64,000 nucleotides of DNA from Achatina immaculata (taxonomy: Eukaryota > Mollusca > Gastropoda > Stylommatophora > Achatinidae): NCBI GenBank assembly GCA_009760885.1, contig CM019703.1:13438459-13502458 (forward strand). Reading direction: 5' to 3'. The translations under genes were made by a program, and so were the position numbers. The notes under the pieces were generated by a model that was not told where the DNA came from, did no database searches, and saw only the letters and a program-made list of their open reading frames with translations. Shown piece after piece: positions 1-9,879 of the stretch. Each line of letters starts with the position of its first letter. Position 1 is the stretch's first letter.

Positions 1-1
1 G

Positions 2-135
2 TTTGTGAGCGCTAGCCTAGTGCTCTTCACCGTGAGCAGAGTCAACTCGGACAGGCATGCAAAGTACACGCACAACCTCCGCGAGAGCTTCTGGTACATC
101 TGGGGCACTTTGCTGAGGGGAAGCCTCTGCGGCAG
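2..135 (+). CDS. Ionotropic glutamate receptor, exon a (end of M1 to pore loop), partial
   Basis: First exon visible of a ligand-gated cation channel subunit; upstream exons lie outside the window. Read from base 2, it gives the distal end of the first membrane helix (ASLVLFTV), a short linker, then SFWYIWGTLLRG, which aligns with the re-entrant pore loop M2 of AMPA/kainate/NMDA receptors. The exon ends two bases into a codon at GGCAG|GTAAC, and the next exon completes a Ser codon. The residue aligned with the Q/R/N selectivity site is Arg, encoded directly by AGG. In most AMPA and kainate subunits this is genomic Gln (Arg arises by RNA editing in vertebrates), and in NMDA subunits Asn. The protein acts in the plasma membrane. 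Family assignment is secure; the subtype is not. Confidence 0.9.
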
Positions 136-1022
136 GTAACATTACGAACCTGTCTCATCCACCTAGCCTGTTACACTAGATATGGGCAACTCTTGCTCTG
201 CGGCCAGACCAAGCAGCTTCTTAAACAAACAAACAAAAAAACACTGTATAATTTGCTAGAAACGCTAAAAACATTGATTATACAATCACACCTGCTTGGC
301 TTGATAACTTCAAAATTTAATTATGTGCCTTTCTGCGACTATGAGGTTCGTGGCTTTTGACGTTCTGAAAGAGTCTGGCCCGCCGAACAGAAAAGGTTGC
401 CCATGTCTGCTGTACACCTTGTCATTAACTTGGGGGTAATTGTTTGTAGTGATAAAATAATTTGTTGTATTCATCATTCTCACTAGGGTAATCTTGTATA
501 TTAATGAAGCAATTTCTATCATATTCATAAACCTGCTGGGATAATTGTTTATATTAATGAAGTAATTCTTGTTATGTTCATAAATCTACTGGGATAACTT
601 TTTATATTAGCAGAGCAATTCTTGTGATATTCATGACCACTTTGGGATTATTATTTACATTAAAGGAGCAGTAACATAAAGTTGTGAATTATTATAATTC
701 TAGACTTTCTCAAGTATTACATTCTATCAGAGACAGTAATATTTTCACTAATAATGTATCCCCCCATGCACGAAAGTGTGATATCCATGGGGTGTTTCTT
801 TTGTCAAATATTGTTGATTTGCCGTTACTTTTTAAAATCACCCTCGTACTATACACAAACGTAGATATGTACATACATTAAAAAACCTGTATGTATATAT
901 TCTTCATGTATATTTTCTTACTGATCCTAGCAGTCTAATGTATATCAGGAAAACACGCTACTTTGAAAACTCATATTCGTAGAAGAATTACAAACATTGC
1001 TTCACACCTGTAAAACTTTCAG
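136..1022. repeat. Intron with a degenerate ~53-bp AT-rich tandem repeat
   Basis: From about 495 to 675, three and a bit copies of a unit containing TTAATGAAG, AATTCTTGT and ATTCATAAA lie head to tail. The rest of this intron shows AT-rich sequence and no coding signal. Confidence 0.6.
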
Positions 1023-1173
1023 CCCCCACGCCATATCGTCACGCATCGTTTCTTCTGCCTGGTGGTTCTTCTGTTTGATTCTGTCCTCGGTCTACACGGC
1101 CAACCTGGCAGCCTTTCTCACCATCACCATCAGCGATGTCAACATCAACTCGGCCCAGGACCTCGCTCTCCAG
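1023..1173 (+). CDS. Ionotropic glutamate receptor, exon b (M3 channel helix)
   Basis: The acceptor is TTTCAG ending at 1022; the donor CAG|GTAAAC starts at 1174. The exon encodes the pore exit, [10 protein letters not shown], and then M3 with [11 protein letters not shown], the most conserved signature of iGluRs. In most family members the residue before YTANLAAF is Ser (SYTANLAAF); here it is Val. The exon finishes with [10 protein letters not shown], matching the kainate/delta-like M3-S2 linker (pattern ..S..DLA.Q). It enters in phase 2 and leaves in phase 0, so exons a and b join without a stop. M3 lines the gate of the channel, so the Ser-to-Val change sits in the gating region. Certain as an iGluR exon. 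Confidence 0.95.
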
Positions 1174-1204
1174 GTAAACTAGTTTAAAGAGATGAACGAC
1201 TGTG

Positions 1205-2370
1205 GTAAAACTGGTTCTAGTAATAAGGTAGATAGAGGTGTATGGCCCAGTTTTACAAAACGACAAAGGAAATGACGAAAGCAGAAACACAAAGGCAGAG
1301 AATAAGGAAGTAAGATTATAACGTATAAATGAAGAACATACAACATCCAATATTTCGACCTGAGCCTTTTTCAAGGACTACATACAAGGATAACACACAT
1401 CATAAAAAACACTTAGCTTTTTAGTGTCATCCTTAGCTTTTTAGTGTCATCCTGCTTTGAAAGACGGGCATAAATGGCCCGAGGTAAACGGAACCGTACG
1501 GTGGGAACGAAATAAATGACGTAGGATAAAAAAAAAGGTAAAATTCCCGTTTCCATGCCATTAAGGCATAATGAGGAGTACGAAGCTAGGCCTGTGTTTT
1601 CCATGACCTTCGGCACATGAAAGTGTGATGTGGTCAGTATCACACCTGGCCGCTTTAGTGGTATGTATGAATGACGTAGGATATCATCTTCATAATATCA
1701 ACCAATCAGAAACCTTTGGCGACGTGGATTAAAAACAAGAGGGCTATAGTAGAGAGAGGGGGGACGGAACGGGACAGACAGATGCAAGAAAGCTATAAAC
1801 ACCTGGAGGCTGTTACAGAAGAAGGAAGGAATAAAAGCTGACACTACAGCGGCATGAGTGGGGGGTGGCTGAAAAAAAGAAAGTGCAGTACTCTTTTACT
1901 CCTTCCTTCTTCTGTAACAGTTTCCAGGTGTTTATAGCTATCTTGCCTCTTTCTGTATACCCCCATCCCCCCAAACCACACACCTCACCCCACCATTGTC
2001 CTCATGTTTTCCGCCCAAGCCTCCTAAGGTTTCTGATTGGCTGATTTTTTGAGGTTGCTATCCTACATCATTCACTTCGTTCCCATCCTACGGTTCCGTT
2101 CACCTCGGGCCATTTATGCTCATCTTTCAAAGCAGGAGGAGACCAAAAAGCTAAGTTCGTTTTTAAATGTGTTGTGTTGTCCTTGTATGGAATCCCTGAA
2201 AAAGGCTACCGCCGAAATATTGGATGTTGTATGTTCTTCATTTATACCGTATCATCTTACTTCCTTATTACTCTGCCATTTGTGTTTCTGCTCAATTTCC
2301 TCATTTCCTTTGTCACTTTGTAAAACTGAACCATACACCTCTATCTACTTATTAAACTAGTTTAGAAGAG
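1205..2370. mobile_element. Foldback element with long inverted arms
   Basis: The left arm (about 1211-1835) reads as the reverse complement of the right arm (about 1885-2365), with matches from the outer AGATAGAGGTGTATGG through CATCCAATATTTCG and GGCATAAATGGCCCGAGG to the inner TATAAACACCTGG and GTTACAGAAGAAGGAAGGA. The loop is about 50 bases. Similar sequence (AAACTAGTTTA plus GAG) lies just outside both ends at 1176-1191 and 2355-2370 and could be a target duplication. No transposase is present, so it would be non-autonomous. Its outer arm is also dispersed through the window. Confidence 0.75.
1529..1669 (-). mobile_element. tRNA-derived SINE (truncated) with exact target duplication
   Basis: The same body as the copies at 7180, 10960, 17085 and 22175 (key strings GCCATTAAGGCAT, CATGACCTTCGGCACATG, CAGTATCACACCTGGCCG). 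It interrupts the left arm of the foldback element and is bracketed by identical 14-mers AATGACGTAGGATA at 1515-1528 and 1670-1683. The uninterrupted right arm of the foldback shows the pre-insertion state. Confidence 0.85.
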
Positions 2371-2567
2371 CATATTTAGGGTTTTCCTAACAAATTCAAC
2401 GGAAAGAGCTCACCGCTCACTTGACCAAAGAGGTTTACATAATGATACTTGTGTATGGTGCCCTTTCTCTGCATCTCATCCAGCGTGCTTAAATGCTGTC
2501 CTGTGGATGCTGATGAAGTAAGGTTCTTTCTTACGACAGTACACTAGCGTGAAACTGTATCACATAC

Positions 2568-3935
2568 TCCACTGAACTGAGACCTTCTGTCACAGACACC
2601 ACTAAACTAAGACATTTTTGTCAGAGGTCACTAAACTAGGACATTTTTGTCACAGCTGTCACTAAACTATGACCACAGGAGTCACTAAACTAAGACATTT
2701 AATCGTGGCAGTAACTAAACTAAGGCTTTTAATCGCCGCAGTAACTAAACTGAGGCATTTAATCGCCGCAGTAACTAAACTGAGGCATTTAATCGCCGCA
2801 GTAACTAAACTGAGGCATTTAATCGCCGCAGTAACTAAACTAAGGCATTTAATCGCCGCAGTAACTAAACTAAGGCATTTAATCGCCGCAGTAACTAAAC
2901 TAAGGCATTTAATCGTGGCAGTAACTAAACTAAGGCATTTAATCGTCGCAGTAACGAAACTGAGGCATTTAATCGCCGCAGTAACTAAACTAGGGCATTT
3001 AATCGCCGCAGTAACGAAACTAAGTCATTTAATCGCGGCAGTAACTAAACTAAGGCATTTAATCGCCGCAGTAACTAAACTAAGACATTTAATCGCGGCA
3101 GTAACTAAACTAAGGCATTTAATCGCGGCAGTAACTAAACTAAGACATTTAATCGCGGCAGTAACTAAACTAAAGCATTTAATCGCGGCAGTAACTAAAC
3201 TAAGACATTTAATCGCTGCAGTAACTAAACTAAAGCATTTAATCGCGGCAGTAACTAAACTAAGGCATTTAATCGCGGCAGTAACTAAACTAAGGTATTT
3301 AATCGCCGTAGTAAATAAACTAAGGCATTTAATCGCGGCAGTAACTAAACTAAAGTATTTAATCGCGGAAGTAAATAAACTAAGGCATTTTATCGCCGCA
3401 GTAACTAAACTAAGGTATTTAATCTCGGAAGTAACTAAACTAAAGTATTTAATCGCTGAAGTAAATAAACTAAGTCATTTAATCGCCGCAGTAACTAAAC
3501 TAAGGTATTTAATCGCGGAAGTAAATAAACTAAGGCATTTAATAGCGGCAGTAACTAAACTAATGCATTTTAACAGTGGTTACTAAACTAAGGCATTTTA
3601 TCGCAACTGTCACTAAACTAAAGTTTAACAACGCAGCTGTCACTAAACTAAACATTTTAACACAGCCGCTACTAAACAAAAAAAACTTTTGTCACAGAGG
3701 TCACTAAACTAAGACCTTTTATCACAGCGGTGACTAAACTGAGACTTTTCTTTAACAGCGGTTACCAAACTAAGACCTTATGTCTCATCTGTCACAGCCT
3801 AGACCTTTGGTCACAGCTGTCACTAAACTAGGATCTTTTATCACGGCGGTCACTATTCTGGGATCTTTTGTCACAGCTGTCACTAAACAAAGACCTTTTG
3901 TCACAGAGATCACTAAATTAAGAAATTTTATTATA
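2568..3935. repeat. 30-bp minisatellite in the intron
   Basis: The core at 2680-3585 has about 30 near-perfect copies of a 30-base unit containing GCAGTAACTAAACTAAGGCA. More divergent copies on both sides (pattern GTCACTAAACTAAGAC) suggest an older array whose centre was homogenised. The unit is a multiple of three, so it mimics a 305-codon frame; no coding gene is inferred. Confidence 0.95.
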
Positions 3936-4005
3936 ACGAACACACTTAAACGGAAAAATTTCTCACAATACCACTAAAGCACAGCATTAACACATGAGCA
4001 AGAAA

Positions 4006-4045
<40 letters not shown>

Positions 4046-4420
4046 GTTACATGCAGTAGTTCAGTATATCAAAATGTCTACATATGTTGCTTCGATCTGC
4101 AAAATGTCAATACCAGTTCAGTAAATGAGAGCAAAGTTATTATATATTTTATTTGAAGTACGGATCGAACCATATCCCTTTCCTCCTTGCGAGATGAAAT
4201 CCATTATGTGGAACCCCACACACCTTTATACAACTTTCCTTCATGACACCAGTTGTACCGCGGTAGTCACTTCATGAAATCTCGACCATTCGCCATCTGA
4301 CCAATGTTAACGTCATTTCAGAGATACAGAAAAAGCTGCTAATTATGAGTAACACAGAGTTAGTGTCGTCAGTTTTGCATACTGAAAGTTGTAATGAAGA
4401 GGACTTGTCACATACCCATG
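3936..4420. repeat. (TA)n microsatellite and unassigned intron
   Basis: A (TA)n run lies at about 4011-4037. Bases 4040-4420 show no recognisable feature. Confidence 0.7.
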
Positions 4421-4424
4421 ACTG

Positions 4425-4530
4425 TACAAGCGAGACAGGTATCCAGACTCCAGAGTATATCCTTCAGTTCTTCCCCGGCATTACTAAAAGGCATGGTCCC
4501 AGTGAATCATGGACAATAGGCAGGTCTGCA
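4425..4530 (+). mobile_element. LINE 3' fragment, CR1/Jockey-like C-terminus
   Basis: The frame gives TPEYILQFFP, the degenerate HILQ.CP motif found at the extreme C-terminus of CR1/Jockey-type retrotransposon proteins. The nucleotide match (GACTCCAGAG.ATATCCTTCA) is shared with the copy at 26795. Confidence 0.45.
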
Positions 4531-4544
4531 CAAAAATCATAACA

Positions 4545-4910
4545 AGCAGCAGAAATGTGGTTTATTAGAAGAATGTTACAAATCCTTTGGACAGCAAAAA
4601 TAACTAATGAAGAATGTATGAGAAGAGCTGGAGAGACAAAAAAAAAACTTGTCAAAAAGATAAGAAAGAGACAATGTACTTTCATAGGACATGCAATGAG
4701 AAGAGGGGGCATTGAAAATATTATAACAACAGGAAAAATAGAAGAAAGAAGATCAAGAGGAAGACCAAGAGAAATGATACTGGACAGTCTGACGGGATGG
4801 TGTGAGAGGAGATCACCAACTGAGCTGATGGCCTGCATGAAGGATCGGGTACTCTGGAGAAGCATAATAGCGAACGCCAGTCGGCACGGCACCTGATGAT
4901 GATATGATCC
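4545..4910 (+). mobile_element. LINE 3' end, family 3 (TGATGA tail)
   Basis: The frame reads MWFIRRML, then a GHAMRR motif and RSRGRPREMILDSL, the C-terminal basic region of an endonuclease/reverse-transcriptase LINE. It ends ASRHGT, stop, then TGATGATATGAT. The same ending recurs at 31420 and 53925 and is followed by GAT/ATG repeats each time. It is 5' truncated, with no reverse-transcriptase catalytic motif. Confidence 0.75.
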
Positions 4911-5546
4911 CAGCTTCTGTCACAGGAAGCTGAAGACAGAGTCTGGAGAGGGGGGGGGAACATGACCTCCAAAAGACTATCCAGTTTATCAGGACACTAA
5001 ACACTCGCACACACATGTCGCTATGAGGCTAAAACCACGGAACGCAGAAGATTAATAATATTGAAGAAAACAGGAGCAAAGATGACTCGGCTGGATCGAC
5101 AAGCAGAGTCGTCAGGACCCAAAGTTGGCCAAGACCCTGTCCCACCTTTCCTATGATGCTCCCAGAACCAGGCTCGGGCAGGTCAGCTCAGGAGGATCAG
5201 GGATAGCTGTTGGTTCTCTTGGAGATGGAGTCTGGACGAGAAGTCTTGTATCTCTTTAGCCCCACTCCGTGTATGCAAGCCGCTGTAACTCACTCCTCAC
5301 TTGGCTACGACTCTTATGTTTCTACGTCTTCACTGCATTGGCTGCAGAATAGCATTATGTGCTCGCAGTTTCTGGAAGCTAGAACAAGAACCTGAAAAAA
5401 AATGATGAGGAGATTCTGGCTTCTTAAGGTTTTGCCATGACTAGAATAATTACGACGATAACTGACTATCACAGTTCACAGTAGTTACAAGCTACAGCTT
5501 GGCGGTGTCAGGTATCCCCTCCTGTGTAATCTGATTCTCTCCACAG
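4911..5546. other. Intron sequence with unclassified repetitive stretch
   Basis: Bases 5040-5200 (GGCCAAGACCCTGTCCCACC, then GCTCCCAGAACCAGG) partly resemble the R1 repeat. The rest up to the exon c acceptor shows nothing I can identify. Confidence 0.3.
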
Positions 5547-5692
5547 GAATACTTTGATTACGGGACAGTGGAGGGCTCCCAGACTGCAATCTTCTTTAAC
5601 CATACTAGGATGACTCTTTACTCCCGCATGTGGGCCTACATGTCCGTGCTGTCCCCCACGTCCATGAGCAGGAACACCGAAGTAGGATTCCA
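5547..5692 (+). CDS. Ionotropic glutamate receptor, exon c (S2 lobe, first half)
   Basis: The acceptor CTCTCCACAG ends at 5546; the donor CA|GTAAGT starts at 5693, leaving phase 2. It encodes YGTVEGSQTAIFF, then LYSRMWAYM, the start of the S2 half of the ligand-binding clamshell. An ungapped alignment to AMPA/kainate YGTLDSGSTKEFF keeps the Thr of the ligand-contacting Ser-Thr pair but has Gln where Ser is usual. NHT is a possible N-glycosylation sequon. The segment has no insertion here, unlike vertebrate delta receptors, so it is kainate/AMPA-like in length. A 32-bp minisatellite begins at the splice donor itself (see separate entry). Confidence 0.93.
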
Positions 5693-6484
5693 GTAAGTCG
5701 TTTTTTTATATAAGTCTAAGAATACCACAGTCGTTTTTTATATACGTGTAAGAATACCACAGTCGTTTTTTTTGTATACGTGTAAGAATACCACAGTCGT
5801 TTTTTTAATATAAGTGTAAGAATACCACAGTCGTTTTTTTATATAAGTGTAAGAATACCACAGTCTTTTTTTATATAAGTGTAAGAATACCACAGTCGTT
5901 TTTTATATAAGTGTAAGAATACCACAGTCGTTTTTTATATAAGTATAAGAATACCACAGTCGTTTTTTATATAAGTGTAAGAATACCACAGTCGTTTTTT
6001 ATATAAGTGTAAGAATACCACAGTCGTTTTTTATATAAGTGTAAAAATACCACAGTCGTTTTTTATATAAGTGTAAGAATACCACAGTCGTTTTTTATAT
6101 AAGTGTAAGAATACCACAGTCGTTTTTTTATATAAGTATAAGAATACCACAGTCGTTTTTTTATATAAGTGTAAGAATACCACAGTCGTTTTTTATATAA
6201 GTGTAAGAATACCACAGTCGTTTTTTATATAAGTGTAAGAATACCACAGTCGTTTTTTATATACGTGTAAGAATACCACAGTCGTTTTTTTTTGTATACG
6301 TGTAAGAATACCACAGTCGTTTTTTATATACGTGTAAGAATACCACAGTCGTTTTTTAAATATAAGTGTAAGAATACCGCAGTCGTTTTTTTATATAAGT
6401 GTAAGAATACCACAGTCGTTTTTTATATAAGTGTAAGAATACCACAGTCGTTTTTTTATATAAGTATAAGAATACCACAGTCGT
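5693..6484. repeat. 32-35 bp minisatellite starting at a splice donor
   Basis: About 24 copies of a unit with CAGTCG, a T-run of 6-9, ATATAAGTGTAAG and AATACCA. The first copy is the exon c donor itself (CAGTAAGTCG plus the T-run), so the array begins at base 1 of the intron. Length variation is almost entirely in the T-run. Confidence 0.95.
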
Positions 6485-6757
6485 ATCTCAGTATCTGCAA
6501 GGATATAGTAAACCGATTAGAGTATCTCAGTATCTGCAAGGATATAGTAAACAGATTAGAGTATCTCAGTATCTGCAAGGATATAGTAAACAGATTAGAG
6601 TATCTCAGTATCTGCAAGGATATAGTAAACAGATTAGAGTATCTCAGTATCTGCAATGATATAGTAAACAGATTAGAGTATCTCAGTATCTGCAAGGATA
6701 TAGTAAACAGATTAGAGTATCTCAGTATCTGCAAGGATATAGTAAACAGATTAGAGT
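6485..6757. repeat. 39-bp minisatellite
   Basis: Seven near-identical copies of a 39-base unit containing TCAGTATCTGCAAGGATATA follow directly on the 32-bp array with no gap. The multiple-of-three period produces open frames on both strands, which I regard as artefacts. Confidence 0.95.
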
Positions 6758-6864
6758 AAGTGCACGGGTAATGTAGTAAAATGTATGTAAATGAATGGAT
6801 ATCTGCAAAATTCCTAAATTCATATCTGCAGCAGCAAGGCTCTAAATTATTTGTTCATCTCCTG

Positions 6865-7180
6865 CCTCCCTAGAGATGCGAGCTGGTGTTCTTTGCTGCC
6901 GATGCGGTGAAGATGTTGAGGCACACCATCGTGTCGGCTTGGGAGCGGGTTATGGCGGCTGTTTCCTTTCAGTCCCTGTGTGTAGCTAAATAGCAGGTTG
7001 GTGAGCAGTACTTCTTTAACAGAATCCACCACCATTCTTTCTGTGGTGATCCCTGCCTCATTAACCAGATTAAGCCTCTTACTGGGAAGTATCAGGGAAA
7101 AGGTAGGACAGGGTCTTGGTCTGCTTTGGTTAGTCAACCCTGACGTTAACATGCATTCTGACTGCCAAATCGGATAGCGT
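6865..7180 (-). repeat. Dispersed repeat R1
   Basis: A medium-copy repeat seen also at 22690, 25605, 27990, 33550 and 52065. Landmarks on its own strand are GCCAACCCTGACG/CGTCAGGG, ACCAAGACCCTGT, GGAGTCTGCTAAAGAAGTA, CCGGGACTGAAA and CACAGCATCGGC. No coding frame or terminal repeat is evident; it may be a SINE- or MITE-like element. Confidence 0.7.
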
Positions 7181-7430
7181 CTTTAGAAGCTCGGTCAACT
7201 AATCTGGAGGTATCGGGTTCAAGTTCCAGCAATTGGGGATTTTTTTTTCTGGTACCACTACACCAGAAAGGCCCCGGGGTCCACTAAGGCTTTAAAAATA
7301 GGTACCAGAGAAATCTGGGAAGGGAAATGCTAGCAGGCGTGATACTGACCACGTGACACGTTCATGTGCCGAAGGTCATGGAAAATATGCGCCTAACATA
7401 GCATCCCCAGCATTCCTTAATGACATGAAA
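7180..7430 (+). mobile_element. tRNA-derived SINE, near full length
   Basis: The head has a pol III B-box-like TATCGGGTTCAAGTTCC at about 7208. The family body follows (GGCGTGATACTGACCACGTG, GCCGAAGGTCATGGAAAATA) and the end CCTTAATGACATG. An A-box is only weakly recognisable here. Confidence 0.65.
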
Positions 7431-7463
7431 ACATGAATTTTGCCTTTTTACCTTTACTCGATG

Positions 7464-7470
<7 letters not shown>

Positions 7471-7499
<29 letters not shown>

Positions 7500-7735
7500 C
7501 CTTAAGTGCCCAAGGAACATGGGGCCGCAAGGGTTTTCCACAAATGCCTGTCCTTCGCCTTTTTTTCTGCTCTTGTCCAGGTGAGCCTCTGTTGCTCAAC
7601 ATCCTCTTAGTTGTTCTTCTCCATGTCTTTTTGGTCTACCCTTACTTCTGTTCCCGTGTAGTGTCTATCTTAGTGCTATTTTTGGTAGTGAGTTGTCAGG
7701 CGTTCGGAGCACATGTCCCAACCGTCGCCAGCGAC
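7471..7735 (-). mobile_element. LINE 3' end with (GA)n tail
   Basis: On the minus strand this is the last ~75 codons of a LINE protein (a MLSNRG motif, then KKRRRTGICGK, then HVPWAL), followed by TTAAGGTTC and a (GA)n run (seen as CT at 7471-7496). Same family and same ending as at 16543, 24942 and 59535. Frameshifted. Confidence 0.8.
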
Positions 7736-7783
7736 TTAAAATCTCATTTTAAAAAAAAATGCATGCCTACTTTTCTTTTTCAG

Positions 7784-7996
7784 TCGGGTTAAGCAAGGGA
7801 GATACGCCTTTATTTGGGACTCTCCCATCATTCGTCACACAATCAGTAACGACTGCGAACTCATGGAGATAGGATCGCCCTTTGACCTCAAAGGTTACGG
7901 GTTCGCTCACCAAAAGGACGCTGCTTATGGCGACAAATTGTCATGGGCGCTGCTGAAGTTACAAGACGATGGGATTTTATATAAGCTGGAGAGAAA
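7784..7996 (+). CDS. Ionotropic glutamate receptor, exon d (S2 lobe, second half)
   Basis: Acceptor TTTTTCAG ends at 7783; donor AA|GTGAGT starts at 7997. The phase-2 ends match exons c and e. It encodes GRYAFIWDS, then NDCEL, then LKGYGFAHQKDAAYGDKLS, then LLKLQDDGILYKLERK. All are S2 landmarks (the KGYG turn, the conserved Cys, the L.LQE.G helix). In AMPA and kainate receptors the residue that binds the ligand amino group is Glu in an E-S motif. Here it is Asp in WDS, as in GluN1, GluN2 and delta subunits. The Cys of NDCEL should pair with the Cys in exon e (QFCPSP). The Asp suggests altered agonist preference (glycine or D-serine is one possibility), but this is inference. Confidence 0.95.
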
Positions 7997-8159
7997 GTGA
8001 GTATTATTCTGCATTTCGTTACCCGTCTTAGATGTCCGCCTCTACATGCTTTCGTCTTTTTTTTTCTCTGTGTTGTTTTCTTTCTTGTTAAGATCGACCA
8101 ACTCATCTGTAACTTTTTAAAAATGAATTTGTTGCTTCTGTTGTTCTTCATATATGAGT

Positions 8160-8215
8160 TTTGCTTTGTGTGTGTGTGTGTGTTTTTTTTTTTTGTTTGT
8201 TTGTTTGTTGTACTT
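8160..8215. repeat. TG and T/G-rich low-complexity run
   Basis: (TG)n, then a T-run, then (TTTG)n in the intron following exon d. Confidence 0.8.
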
Positions 8216-8334
8216 TTGATAATCTTCTCTTTAATTAGGATTTGCAACAAAATCATGCCTTGTAGCATGACTTTATCAAAGGCGGGCTGCATGAAGAAAG
8301 CAAAGGGATGCGGATTTGAAGCTGGAAATAGATA

Positions 8335-8510
8335 GTGGAAGTAGATGCAGATGAATGGTTCAGTTTTGCAAAAGGATAGAAAGAGTGAGGAAAGTGGGCA
8401 GAAACGAGAATGGCAGAAAGTAAGATGACCACGTACACATCCAATATTTCGACAAAAGCCTTTTTTCAAGGATCACATGCAAAAACAACAACAGATAAAA
8501 ATACGAAGAA
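8335..8510. repeat. Solo arm of the foldback family
   Basis: Same order of landmarks as the 1.2 kb foldback arm: GGTTCAGTTTTGCAAAA, GAGGAAAGTGGGCAGAAAC, ACATCCAATATTTCG, CCTTTTTTCAAGGATCACAT. No opposite arm was found within 1 kb. The following 8510-8780 shows nothing. Confidence 0.65.
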
Positions 8511-8784
8511 AATAGATGAAAATATAGAATTTTAAAAAAAATCTCCTTCTAGTAAGAAAGGCGGACACAGGTGATCGTGAAATAAGAATGATAAAAGATG
8601 CAAATTATCAAGCTATCGTTTCTGTCACAGATGTATTTACAGTGATTTTCAGCCTGTGTGTTTACAGGACACCTGAGAATAAATGATAGACAATGTGAAA
8701 TTGAATCAATAACAAATCTCAGTACTAGCTGTACTCATTGTCCTCCAAAATGAAATAAAACTTTACTCACTAAAAAATAATCAG

Positions 8785-9235
8785 TCTGTCAGTTATGTGC
8801 ACGTCCCTTGCAGAACTTTGCCTCCCTAACAGCTCTTCTGTAGGCCTCTCGGTTGTAAGCAGGATGCCCTGCTGCTGATGCATCCATTCGCAGATCATCA
8901 GCAATATCTTGTAGCCATCTCCGTCACTGTCTTCCTCTCTTTCTTTTTCCCATTATGTACAGTTCCAAGACTGTCTTCTCTAAATTATCATGACGTTAAA
9001 TATCTCCAGAATATTTAAGTTTTCTCTGTTTAATCTTCTTCACTAGCCAACCTTCTTCAGTATTAAGTTCTTGTAGTATGGATATATTTGTTCTTTTTTG
9101 TGTCTATGGTATTTGAAGGACTCTTCTATAGCGTTTACATTCAAAGGCATTTATGTATTTCTCAGCTGTTTTGTTTAGTGTCAAGGTCTCACAGGCAGAT
9201 GTTGCGATGGGAAAGACAAAAAAGTAATAGCAGTT
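8785..9235 (-). mobile_element. LINE fragment, family 2
   Basis: On the minus strand: an RRVL-like segment, FGHI..H.N and the RGRPRRRWLQDI-type basic block, then HLA.NREAYR, the C-terminal part of family 2 (compare 31815). Decayed by indels. Confidence 0.7.
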
Positions 9236-9399
9236 AAAAACTGAGAACTAGAAATTACACTCCAGACCACGGAAATGTGCGCGCCAAGGAAAGGAACAGG
9301 AACGTAGACGCAGTACTCAAAAGCTGAATGACATAATGGCCAGCTTCACATAACTGCATATTTATATCAGGGTCAATAAACCAAGCCGATCAAGACCCT

Positions 9400-9730
9400 A
9401 TTCTACCTATAAGTTGTGCACCAGGCAACAAACAGTAGGCTGTCCTAGTCAGTGCGTATTGATACGTGCAGGAAAATCTAGTCCTGAAAAACGCGATGTG
9501 CTGAAGACGGATGTGTCTGGCCGAAAGGGGCAGGTAAGAGTTATGTACCGTGCCGGATGGAGTTGGCAGTCATGCTTATTTGTTTTGCGAGATCCTTGGT
9601 GTTTCCTGATTTTCTGTTTTCCGTGCCACCAGCAGCTGCCAAAATCTAGCCGAAAAACTGTGACATAACGAAACAAATGCCCTCCGAGGGCGAAAGACGA
9701 AGAAGAAGAAGAAGAAGAAGAAGCAAAGGG
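9400..9730 (+). mobile_element. Possible R1/LINE remnant ending in (GAA)n
   Basis: The start (GACCCTATTCTACCTATAAG) resembles the R1 core. The stretch ends in CTCCGAGGGCGAAAGACGAA and a (GAA)n run at 9698-9723, like the other LINE tails here. I cannot assign its middle. Confidence 0.35.
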
Positions 9731-9850
9731 ATACGGATTTGAAGCGGGAAATAGGTGGTTACAAAAAAGATAGAAAGAATGAAGAAAGTGGGCAGAAACA
9801 AGAAGTGACAGGTGACAGAAAGTAAGATGAGCACATACACATCCGAGGAG
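9724..9850. repeat. Foldback-family arm fragment
   Basis: Landmarks GGATACGGATTTGAAGC, GAAGAAAGTGGGCAGAAAC and AAAGTAAGATGAGCACA match the copy at 8335. It is truncated at ACATCC. Confidence 0.6.
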
Positions 9851-9879
9851 AAGAAGTCAGTGATAATACAGACCCAGTC

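Noticed and set aside
2669..3586. 305-codon frame of 10-residue repeats
   Set aside because: Intronic 30-bp minisatellite; period divisible by three explains the frame.
5693..6484. CRISPR-like regular direct repeats
   Set aside because: No unique spacers; units are contiguous and the context is a eukaryotic intron.
6292..6759. 155-codon frame with 13-residue repeats
   Set aside because: Spans the junction of two unrelated minisatellites and is mirrored by a minus-strand frame.
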